DNA from: Sodiomyces alkalinus F11
Taxonomy: Eukaryota > Ascomycota > Sordariomycetes > Glomerellales > Plectosphaerellaceae
Assembly (NCBI RefSeq): GCF_003711515.1
Contig: NW_021167084.1
Span: 275,121-339,120 of the forward strand
Direction: 5' to 3'
DNA: 64,000 bases
The notes under the pieces are model-generated. The model was not told where the DNA came from. It saw only the letters and a list, made by a program, of their open reading frames with translations, and did no database searches. Shown here piece by piece: positions 21,438 through 32,239 of this stretch (position 1 is the first letter of the stretch; every line of letters begins with the position of its first letter). A program made the position numbers and the translations under genes.

Positions 21438-21640
21438 TGTCGAACAGACCACAGTCTTTTCGGTTACGTAATAGGCCGGATTGCTAAGAGTATAATCCGG
21501 GTGGACGCTTACAGAATCTGCACTATATAAAATACGGTGGCAGCGTTTCCCTGACGGTCTAAGACAGTTATAATTATATATAATTGCCTTAATTAATTTT
21601 GACCTGTTTTATAACGATTTTGACTACGCTTTATTTAATA
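21438..21640 (+). repeat. Copia 5' LTR
   Basis: 203 bp, begins TGTCGAACAG and ends TTATTTAATA, where the right LTR keeps the canonical TTATTTGACA. All but a few differences from the right LTR are C-to-T or G-to-A. The first 120 bp or so keep CpA/TpG sites that are mutated in the right LTR; the last 80 bp are more mutated than the right LTR. Confidence 0.92.
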
Positions 21641-21699
21641 ATTAAGAGTCTTACTTACTAAGTGAAGATATACCCTTTTACTACTACTACCGATTTAAG

Positions 21700-22900
21700 A
21701 AGCTATCTAGCTACGCCGATATAGCGTATTAATCTATAAATAACTATTAAGATATCGCACCTTAGCCCTAATACGTATAAAACCTATAAGGATTAAGAGC
21801 TCTGGCGACGCCTGTACGAATCGGTTACCACCTATAATAACGTGTAGAGGTTTCTCCGCCTAGTCGATCCGACTTAGTCCTCCGAGGAGCCTATAATACC
21901 GGATTACGGCTCTTTCCCCTCTATAACACCTAGGCGTACGCCTACGTAATATCTCGACCTTACGGACGCCGGCTAGAAAGTATACGATATCGAAATCGCG
22001 CGCTAGAAGATCCTATAAACGTAATACGATAGCTACCTTAAAGAGATTAACGCTATACTAACCTAATAGGTTAATACTATCGATTAAAGCCGCAGATAAC
22101 TGCTATAAAGAGGCACGCCTCGCGAGGTGTATAAAGCCGTTAAACACGATACGGATTAGTACCTAGCCACCCGCTAAACCGATACCTATAAAGAGTATAT
22201 TAAGCACGCACGGTATCCTACGAATAGCCTTAAAAAGCTCGGGGAGTAATTAGATAAGTAGCAGCTACTACTATAAAGCTATAAAGATACCGGTTTAAAG
22301 CCCGCCACGTATATATAGGTTATAGATTTCTTTAGAGGTATACACCCCTATACCGGCCGCGATTAGACTAAGGCCGAGGGACGCCTTATAGATAACTAAG
22401 TAGTTATACCCGAAGACCTTTACACCCTCGGCCAGAAGTATATTAACACCAGACTTAAAGACTAAGGAAAACGCGGTAGCCACCACGCTATAATATTCCC
22501 TATACTATATACCGGAAGCGAAAAGGGTAAAGATACCTTAGAGGCCACGGCTAAGCCCCGTAAGAAGGGCGGCCGTGGGAAGAATAAAGCTAAGAATCCC
22601 ACTACCACGGTACCTATAGCCACACCTTTAACTACTTTAACTAACCGTTCTAAGCGCCGCTAATCTACTCTGCAGAGAGGGCAGATCTACCGCGTATACG
22701 CTATACCTAGCCACGATATTAACGCCTGCTTCTATCTATTCCCGGATATAGTATATAACGATTAGACACCCTTCGAGAGCACTAAAATAACCGTCTAACG
22801 GATCCTTAAATATAACCCCTCGCTACGCGCGGAAGTAGAAGAACTACGCGCCGTAAAGAAGGTGAAGAAGGATATAAGCCGGGACTCTGTATAGCTTAAA
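21700..22900 (+). pseudogene. Copia gag-like relic
   Basis: Low-stop plus-strand translation with charged, helical composition before the protease. It includes a Gly/Arg/Lys-rich stretch at about 22545-22610. No zinc knuckle could be read. The assignment rests on position between the LTR and the protease. Confidence 0.5.
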
Positions 22901-22979
22901 GAGGCGTGACTTAACTATAGTAGCGTCTATAGCGGCGTCTCCCACGCCGCTACCTTTACGGCTAGCACTACTACTAGCT

Positions 22980-24420
22980 ACCCTCTTCGAATCTCTACTA
23001 TCCTTAATTCCGGTGCCACTATTTATATTTTTAACGATTTTTCCCGCTTTTCTGATTTTATACCCGCTATACCGGGAGACTACGTAGTCGTAGGTAATTC
23101 GTCCCTGCCTATTAAAGGTTACGGTAATATAACCGTGAGATTAAACGGACTAATAGGAGGCCTTGATTTTAGGCTGTTAAACATTATATACTACGAGGAT
23201 TTTACCTCTAATTTAATCTCTAACTAACGCCTACGTCTTCGAGGATACTAGTAGAATTAGAAGCCACTAAATAACTATATTCGGCGTTCCGATAGATCTA
23301 TACTATACTAGCTAAGTTACCCTTTTAATTAAACCGTTATTGAATACATGCCCTCTAACTAATCTGCGGCTGCTTTTCTAGGCTCTTCTTCCACCCGAAA
23401 AGCTATCTATAAATCGATAATATAGTATCTAAGCACTACGGAGGGTATCTTATAGCATCTACGCCTAGGGCACGCAGGCCCTGAACCACTTCGGCACCTA
23501 GAAGAGTAGATATAGGGGGTTAAAATCAAGGGACTAATAACTATCGACTATAAGGCCTACGAGCTTATAAAGATAAAACGGCACGTTAGTAGGCGCCCTC
23601 GCACTACACTTACCTACGCAGGGGAGTAATAAGCGATTAATTTTACGGATTTTAAACGAATATCCGACGGGGACTTAAGGTTTATATTTTTCACCGACTA
23701 TTATAGTGGTTTTACGGCCACCTACATTATAAAAAGTAAGCTAGTAGTGGATATCCTTGTAATAATTAAGGAATTCCTCGCCTGGGTAGACCGCTAATTA
23801 GACTATAAGGTACGCGTTTTCGAATCTAATAACGAGCTAACTTAATCCTATAATATCACCTAATTCCTGCGTGGCGAGGGTATCCTTTTAAAGGTATCTG
23901 CTACCGATACTTAAGTATAGAACGGGGGTGCCGAACGCGCTACTGCCGTGGTTATTTCGAAGGGTCGTACGATAAATATCCACGTAAAACTGCCACCGTT
24001 TATATAGCCTAAGGCTATTCTGACGGCCGTATACGTCTATAACCGGACGCTACGAAGGCAGTAAAAGAATTAGAAAACGCCCTATAAGGTCCTCTTTAAA
24101 AAGAAGCCGATTTTATCACACCTTCGAGCTTACGGCTATAAGGCGTACGCGATAATAAAGGACGCCTAAAAGGCTACTAATAAGCTATTAAATCGTATCG
24201 CTCCTCGCGCCTATATCGGCTACCTCGTCGGCTACGATTCCACTAATATTTTCCGTATCTAGGTGCCTAGCCTACGCCGCTATAACCGCGTTATTCGAAC
24301 GCGCGATATAGATTTTAACGAACGCGCCTTCTTTAACGGCGATATCGCCACCTTTAAGGATAACCTCTATTAATTAACAGAGGAGTAATTAGAAGACCTA
24401 ATTAGTTAAATTAAGTAGGA
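22980..24420 (+). pseudogene. Copia protease and integrase relics
   Basis: NSGATIYIF at 23006-23032 matches the copia protease active site (DSGAT) followed by a YVVVGN.SLPIKGYG-like block. An HxxxH and CxxC-type integrase head follows near 23460-23580, with one Cys codon already altered. The catalytic core shows FFTDY near 23697 and ESNNEL near 23824, the second and later acidic regions. Frames are interrupted many times by TAA/TAG. Confidence 0.8.
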
Positions 24421-25249
24421 GAGGGCTAGAGATTCACGGCCGTTTACGGACGTATAAGCTAAGGACCCCCCCCTTTATATAACTGCTTATTTTGAATTAT
24501 TAGATCCGGGGATAAACGCCCCCGGATCCCCTTCCTCGACGGCTTTACCGTTAAGGTTATAGTCCGTAATGCCCGGCTATAAGGGGGTAAAGGAGGCTAT
24601 CTCGAGTTAATCAGGATAAGATTTAGGTCACGAATAGTATAATTTAGCCGGTATAACGCCTAATCACCGTCTATATCCGCCTAATCTACTACTTCCTACT
24701 CTATTAATAACCCCGCCGTCGGTTATAGCGCTAATAGTAGCCGTTATATTAGGAAACCGCCGTAATACCCCTACGGCCGTAGGGTTCTAGGATAACGGAA
24801 CACGGTGCTATGATACCCCTATAGCTACGGCTATAGGGCTCCTATTAAATAAAGGAGCATAACTAATTCGGTAAGTAAATAGCTAGAAAAGAGACTATTA
24901 CGTCGCTACGTTTAACGCTAGCCGCCACGCCCCTAATATATATATATTAAATAGGACTCCGCTAACTAAATTACAGTTAAAAAGGTCTACGCCTATAGCG
25001 TTATAGCGACGCTTAATAATACCCTACGAATCTATAGCCCCGGCGGTAGCTACCGGAAGTATATCCTAGGAGGCTATCTCGGGAAATATAACCCCGGCGG
25101 TTACTTTAGCGGGTACTCCGGCGGTTACCCCGGCGGCCGTAAAGATCCACCGTAAAAACCTCCCTTATCCTCCGAAGAACCCTCGCGATATACCCTTATA
25201 CCCTTACGGCCACCTATTCCGATAGGTATAAGAAGACTATCTACGGAGC

Positions 25250-26400
25250 CACGAGGAGATAGGATTATGGATACGGGTGCCGGCGTCCATAGCAGATAGA
25301 TATCAGGTTCTTAATTCGATATAGGTGATAATATATAAGTTCGATAAGCATAGATTTCTATATAAATATAAGGTAAGGTTTATAGTATAAGGAGATTAGT
25401 AGTATTAATTCTCGCTCGAGGAGATATATATAGTAATACTAGCCGGACGGTTATTCCGCGCGTTAATAGCTATCGCCGCCCGATTTAACCTTACGCTATT
25501 ATAATTTAACGTTATAAACGCGTTTATACACACGCCCCTCCCCTATAATATCTTTATATACCCGCCGCTAGGCTTTCTAGCCCCTAGGAGTCGTTTATAC
25601 CTGAAAAAGGCGTTATATAGACTTAAGGAGTCTCCACTGCTTTAGTAAAAGCATTTCTCTGCTATCCTTTTAGCGGACGGCTTCTAGATAGTGCCGTAAA
25701 AACTATATTATTTTCTACGGCGCGGTTTAATCCTATTCTTCTACGTTAACGATATCGTTATTACTTATAAGGAATAATACAAGGCGTAGATAGAGTAGGC
25801 CGTTAATAACCTATAACGCCACTATAACCTATAAGGTGGCGATCCTTTATAATGGTTCCTTAGTATTAAAGTTATTCGCGACCGCGTCGCCCGTAAAATC
25901 TAGCTATTATAACACGACTATATTACTAAGTTAGAATGCCTATTAAAGCCGAATAGTACGTATAGTAGTAACTATCGCCTAACGCACCTAATTAAGGTTA
26001 TAGAGCTGCTGCCCTATTCAGGGACCTCGACTAACGTTAAAAGCTATTAACGGAAGATAGGATCTATACTATACATAGTAATAATAACGCGGCCTAATAT
26101 CGCGTTTATAGTATCCAGGCTATACCGGTTTAACATTAATCCAGGGCCTATTCACTATAAGGCCGCCGATTATTTAATCCTCTATCTAATTAATAGCTAA
26201 TCGTTTACGTTAGAACTAGGGGGTAGCGATACTATCGAAATCTACACTAACGCCTTATTTACCAATAATACCCTTAATCGAAAGAGTAGTTAAGCATACG
26301 TGATACGCTTATTTAGCGGTATAATAGTGTGATGCACTAATAAGCAGGATACAGTCACGATATCTATAACGGAAGCAGAGCTATTAGCGTTAGTATAAGG
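25250..26400 (+). pseudogene. Copia reverse transcriptase and RNase H (5' part) relic
   Basis: The RT begins near 25261. It shows a FNVINAFIHTPL block (from the conserved D.VNAFLNG region) near 25505, YPPPGF near 25560, LYRLKESP near 25615 and the catalytic box FYVNDIV at 25738-25758, where the second Asp remains and the first is Asn. The RNase H segment TEAELLALV at 26368-26394 is cut off by the gypsy insertion and resumes after 40734. Confidence 0.85.
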
Positions 26401-26763
26401 TATTATAACTGGATAAAGACGTAGTGGCACCAGATCGTCAAGATAAAGATCAGATAAAGAGGTCAGTCTAGTAAGACCACGATACATAACCAAAACATAA
26501 CCAACACCGCTATAACCTTAAGCGAAGAAGTAGATCGGTAGTCATTATTCTGATCAGGGTAACGTAAGTTAAACTGGAAAGATACCTTAAACGTAGAATA
26601 AGTAATTATAAAAGAGGATAATAATTATATCTTTATCCCTCGATAGGGACGTCCCGAGCCTGTTCTTAATATATATATAAGCAGCGGATCCAGCGGCCTT
26701 AAAAGGGGGGTTATATAACTGTCTACCGAACCACTCTAACGCCGTATCTACGCGGTTATAATA
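26401..26763 (-). repeat. Gypsy 3' LTR (left copy)
   Basis: 363 bp, the same length as the right copy with no indel. About 25 differences separate the two, nearly all transitions. Up to about base 180 the right copy is the more mutated; after that the left copy is. Both share a TATATATATAAG stretch that may be the promoter TATA region when read with the rest of the LTR. Confidence 0.92.
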
Positions 26764-26899
26764 CGGCCCTAGTTATCTTAATTACGCCCTCGTAGCATAG
26801 ATAACTCCTAAAAATAAGCAGTTATAAGTAAATAAACTAAGTAAAGAGCTATCGTATACCCTTATTCCTCTAATTACCCCGTCCTCCACGTATACCTGA

Positions 26900-28880
26900 T
26901 TAGGGATCCTCTTAATTCTAGTTCCTCCGTATATACTATTCCCTTACTATCTCCACCGACTATTTCCTCGAGATATCTCTTATCTAATCCTCTATATATA
27001 CCTTTACTTACGCTTTCGTAAGGTTCTTTCTCCGACTATATAGTTAGGCTTATTAGCCTTCCTGGCCTCTTAATTAGCGGTAGCCTTATCTGCCTCCTAT
27101 TTAATCCCCGCGTTATAACAAAGCTATTCTTCCTAAGGTATAGCCTAAGGCGGCGGCAGATATAGCGCGCTATTAGCCACTACGTTACGGAGGCCTACTC
27201 GGTATAGGTTATTAAAGGACTTAACCTATTCTTCCTTAGTATATAGACTCGGCCTAATAGGACTAACGCGCTTAGCTAAAGGCCGTATATCTACGAGTCT
27301 ATAGTAAAGCAGGTAATAAGATATCTCTATACCCTTAGCCTGGTACTTCGCCTCCTCTTCCTATTTATCTTAGATATCGTAACTCCTCTTCTTTAAAGCG
27401 GTAGAGGGTTTAGAGGCCTTTAGAGTCTTAGGCGTCTTAGGTATCTTCGGTATCTTTAGGGGCGGTGTTTTCTTAATAGCCGGCGGCGTCTACTTTACGG
27501 CTTTCTTACCCTTAGGTGTCTAGAGCTTAAGACTACTAAGACCTACGTCGTCGACGTTACTACTACTATCGGATAATACTAAGGGGTCCTAGAAACTCTG
27601 GCCGGACGAGTTAGTAAGATCTATAATCTCGGGATTAGGGGAACTAGTAAGGTTAATAGACTCTTCCTTAACTTTAGGTATTTTAGGAGTCTTAGGACCC
27701 TTAAGCGGGTTAACCGGTATCTATTTCTTAGTCTTATTAATAGGCTAGAATCTAATCGTCTTAAGGGCCTCGGGAGGTAGCGTCGCGGGCTTTATAGCTA
27801 GTTCTATATAGTGACTAAAGCCGAAGAGTTTACTAATATAAATCATCTAGCCTTCTTTAATATACCGAGTATATTCCCCTATATTATTCCCGTAATAACG
27901 ACCTTAAGTAAACCTATAAATCTTAGAGCTCTAAGGGAATAGATATCCCTTTTAGACCAAAGCTTTAATCCATTCTATAATAAAAGGACTATATAAGTAA
28001 CCGTCTAGCTATATAGGGCTAAGGATAATATAGAACTTTTTAGCTATACTATTAACGGCTTTTTTAGGAGCTCCGATAAATATTATCCACTATATTATAA
28101 GACGGGCGACTTCGAGGAGGCGTTATTCACCTTTACCGTTAGACTATATACTATCGTACCTATATATAATCTAAGTCTCTTAGTCGATAATTAGACTAAT
28201 AAAATAGTTATTATCGATATAGCAGATTATAAGGATAAAGCGGTTAGTTTTAGTATATTACCGCGCCTTATCGGAGAGAGTTATAAACTCCGCCTTACCT
28301 TTAGTATCTATTCCTTAGCACGGAATCTTATTAAGGAATACCCTAGGCCTTAAATCCCCTTACCTACGGCTAACCACCGCACTTATTACTTCTTCTATAA
28401 TGCTTTTCTCTTACTACCTATCGGCCTTAATATCTTTACGTAGCCGGTAGGCTAATATTAAGATAGAACGGACCTTAAGATATCCTTTACTATATAAGAT
28501 TATTAGAGGCGATTATAATATGGCGAGCCCTACGGCCTTTACGTCTAACTCGTTATTCTTATTCTTATCCAGGAGTCCCTAAACTATCTGCTAGCCGTCC
28601 TTCGAGATAGCTTTAAACCTAGTATAAGGGGTATCATTATCTACGGCCTTAAAGAGGCCGTACGGTAAACCACTTACTAGGAACGCCCACCTACTCTTTT
28701 TAGGGTTATACTCCTTATAGGGCCTAGTACTTAACTCGATAGCGGTCCGTCCTTTAGGCTAAATACCCTTATTTAGGTCTAAGCCCTCAAGGGCGGTGGC
28801 CTAGTAGTCTATAAAGTTATTAACGGCTATAGCGTCGATATTCGCAGGATCTAGTGTCTACAGTTACTTACGTTACCCTG
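26900..28880 (-). pseudogene. Degenerate C48 (Ulp1/SUMO-protease-like) ORF carried by the gypsy element
   Basis: Reading the minus strand with the RIP-type TAA/TAG stops passed over, a frame of roughly 640 codons runs through most of this interval. Between about 28260 and 27950 it shows IDNNYFISLIID, then YRYDSI, then a stop in the place of Gln followed by LDGYLYSPFIIEW. In C48 proteases the pattern is His-Trp/Phe, Asp-Ser, then Gln and a Cys-Gly. Here the His, Gln, Cys and Gly positions read Tyr, stop, Tyr and Ser, each one RIP-type transition away. The 3' part is Lys/Pro-rich with KIPKIPKTPKT repeats. I infer an accessory desumoylase-like protein; an unrelated protein with a chance motif remains possible. 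Confidence 0.5.
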
Positions 28881-29640
28881 ATTAGAGTCTTTAGTAATAA
28901 TTCCTTACGAAAAAAAAAGAGAGAAAAAGGGAAGAAGGGATATTCGGGGGGGGAAACGGGGAGATTAAAATAGCGGAAAAGGGGTAAAATATAATAAGGA
29001 AGAATAGGTAAGCCTAAGTCTATAAGGAAATATCGAAGGGGGAGAGATTAGGATTAAGGCCGAGGAGGGTTCTATTTATCCTCTAAGGACCTTTTCTAAA
29101 GGCTCTTCTCTTTAAGCAGGAGTCCTTAGCTTATAACTATAGCTCGAACGGTCTTTTAGTCGTTAAAGGAGGTTATTTCCTAAGTCGTGATAAAGATAGC
29201 CTTTATAAAATCGGAAAGAAAGTGCTAAATTAGGAAATCGATATTAGAAACGCTTACTATAATTAGCTAACTGGCTTCGGCGCTTACTATAATTAGCTAG
29301 TAAATATCTAATAAGGCTTTTTATTTATTATTAGGTAGTAGGCAGAGTCGTGATTCTATAATAAAGGAAAATAAAAGGAGGTAGCTATAAATAGCTATAA
29401 AGGTAGGTCGAATAGTTATAATTACTTTATTAGAGACGCCTCCCTTAACTTATAGAAGCTATAAGCCGTTTAGTTAACGTCTCTGCTTATCTGTCTCTTA
29501 AATCTAAAAGACATAGGATCCCTGGCTTTTCGTTCCTCTTCTTCTAAGTAATATTACCACTTCTATAGTTATCTTTACCGATAGCACTATCACTATAATA
29601 ACTTCCTAACTTCTCGAATGTATACTATAGCTTCTAAGAA
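28880..29640. other. Non-coding spacer in the gypsy 3' region
   Basis: It contains a purine/G tract (28911-28975) and low-complexity RIP-type sequence. Bases 28866-28882 repeat, in inverted orientation, a 17-nt word of the gypsy LTR (26553-26569). No frame is readable here. Confidence 0.4.
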
Positions 29641-30930
29641 TATAATTAGGGTATTAAACGAAGCGGAACCGTATAAACGTAAGAAGGCCGTTAATAGATA
29701 GGAGTCTGTTAAGTCTATTCCGTGGTTTTAGTCTAAGACGCGTCTAGTAAGGGGCACTCTTAACGAGTATAACGTTTAGGTAATGCCTATAGATATAACT
29801 ATAAGTTTTCTTTCCTTATTTCTCGTGGTTACCCTAATTAGGGCGTGCTGATTTTAGTGCTAAGGTTAATACTTATATCGGTTAGTTCGAGGTAGCTAGT
29901 AAGGGCGGCGTTTTATACGTCGAGCTCGACCTTTTATCTTCTTTTATCGATTTAGATACCCGGCTTACCGTTATAAACCGGTTTTAGAATACTTTATTAA
30001 ATATTACTAACCGGGACATAGAATAGGCTCTATTTAGGGAAATACGTAACTTCTTTAAGACGCCCTTATTCCGCCGTTGTATTTTCGTGGCTAAGGATCT
30101 CGCGGGCCCCTAAAGAGAGTATATTATAAAGATCGTGATAAGGCTTTACGCCGTTAGGGTACTTATTATATAGGTATATAGCGTAGTTAATAAGGTGCTC
30201 TGTTAGTGCTACGAATAACGCTAGATAGCTATAATAGATTAGGTTAATAATAAGATTACATACCTATTCTATAAGTGCGTCTCCTTACCGTAGAATCCAC
30301 GCTTCCCCGACTACGCTAACTATCTATTCTATAAGTCTATTTATATATTCCGAGATAAAGGCCTCCGTAAGGAGTTTTAGTAGGCTAAATATAAGATTAG
30401 CTAGCCCGATAATAATTACCCCGGCTTTAAACACTATAATCCCCTCTCTAAGGATAACTTAGTACTACCGTAGTCTTTCTATAACGATAAATAATACCCG
30501 ATCCACTTCCCTTAGACTAGCGTTTTCCTGGTTAATATAACCGCTATAAGCTATAAGATTACTCGCTAAATACGCTAGGTCTATAGCGGTAAAACCTCTA
30601 AGGCTTATAATAGCTTACTTAGTCTTATCCTAATACTTTTAGCTCGGTATAGGAAGGAGGTGGATAGGTATTATAATATTATCCGTAAGGCTAAGGAGGT
30701 GCTTAACCGGGAGGAAACAGTTATCTACTAGACTATTCTGCTTCCTAAGAGGGCTTAGGTTTAGCGCCGGGTCTCTAAGAAATACAGGCCTAAGGAAGGT
30801 GACTATAAAAGCGATCCTAACCTAGAAACTAAGTTATTTACTTAATAGGGTGCTTTATAATTAGAGGAATAGGTGGTAAGGATAGGTGCGCGGTTTATAG
30901 GGTGGCTTATAAGGAAGGGAATTAGATAGT
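29640..30930 (+). pseudogene. Antisense coding relic inside the gypsy element, function unknown
   Basis: On the plus strand, opposite to gag-pol, one frame stays readable from about 29858 to 30930 with only TAG/TAA interruptions. It gives a charged helical protein of about 360 residues (for example LARYRKEVDRYYNIIRKAKE near 30640). An upstream stretch at 29640-29775 can be joined to it through a possible intron (GTAATG at 29780 to CTGATTTTAG at 29856). I do not recognise the family. It may be an antisense accessory gene of the element or the remains of another insertion. Confidence 0.4.
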
Positions 30931-32230
30931 TAATTATCTAAATAATATAACTCTAATAGATAAACGGGATTTCTATAAAATAACGTTCCCTAGTGCTTAG
31001 GGTATTACTCTTTTCGCGAGAACTTTATAATAGGTCTAATTAGGGGAATAGGTAGTAAGGTTAGGGGAAATAAGGTATAAAAGGAGGTCTTCTTCGTGGC
31101 TTATCTTCTTCTCTTTTTCCTTCTCTTTATAATAATCCGTTTTCTACTCTATACGAGTAGACTCTACAGGCCTATCTACTGATAAAGCCCTTATAAGAAG
31201 AATAAAATTTATAGGTAGCGGCTGGTAGTCGTTTAATTAGGCTAATAAAACTAGGGAATCCCCGGGTTTTCCGGTTTTTATTATTTTTACCGCCGTCGTC
31301 GTTATAATATTACGTTTTTCTTTATTAGGGGGTTTTCTAGCGGGGCTCTTAACGCCGTTGACTTAGTGTCTTAAACTTACTCTTCTAGTAATAGGTATAG
31401 TGTTAGTCTTTTCTTTCCGGACGAGGAACTTTTATATAGTAGGCTTAACGGTAGTATATATAGGTGTGGTTAGGGGAATAGGGATATAATATTAGTTATA
31501 AGGAGAGCGATTAGTAATAGAGATTAGGAAAAGGGCGCTTTAAGTAGTAGGAAGGGGGTGGCTCTTATACTTCTAAAATCGACCTTTAAGATTAACGTAA
31601 TAACCTAATAAGTTACTAGTCCTAGGGTTAGTAAAGGAGGGATTTACGGTTTACGGCTTATAGCCTTTAACGGCATTTCTCTTAATTATATTATAGCCTT
31701 TATAACCGTCCCTATACTAGTTATTCCCGACTATAACTCCCTTCTGTAGAATAGACAGCTTATATTAAACCAGGTGTAATTTAGCTTAGGTCTAATAAAT
31801 TATACGGTGATTAGGGGAATAGGAGTAAAGAATTTAAGATTATAATAAAAGAAACCTATACTTATTATAGAAAAGAGAGTATATAGTGGTATATCTCTAT
31901 AACGTCCACGTAGTTAGGCTTACTTATAAATATAATAAATAATAAATATAGGGAAAAGTCTTCTAATCGGGGAAATAAGTCTAGATAGGTTTATAGTGTC
32001 TTTAATCAGGATAATAAAGGTAAAAGTTTAAAAAAGAAACGGACTAGGGTAGTAGTTAGAAAGATTATTTATAGGTTTACGCCCTTTATACTAGCGTATA
32101 TCGCGACTCTAGGTGGATAAAAGACTTAGCTCTATTTACCCTTAGCCCTAAGACTACACGCTAGCCTCCTAACGAGTATAGGCTTTAAAAATAAAGGAAA
32201 TCAGGGAAAATAATAATAAAGAATAAAATA
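30860..32230. other. Gypsy spacer with a dispersed TTAGGGGAATAGG word
   Basis: Four near-identical copies of TTAGGGGAATAGG, followed by a T/G-poor stretch, start near 30861, 31040, 31470 and 31811, all in the same orientation. Frames between them are too broken to assign. A possible plus-strand coding patch lies at 31595-31780. Confidence 0.4.
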
Positions 32231-32239
32231 TAGCTCGCT

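Noticed and set aside
30861..31823. TTAGGG-containing words considered as internal telomeric repeats
   Set aside because: Not tandem, spaced by hundreds of bases and embedded in a RIP-altered element.
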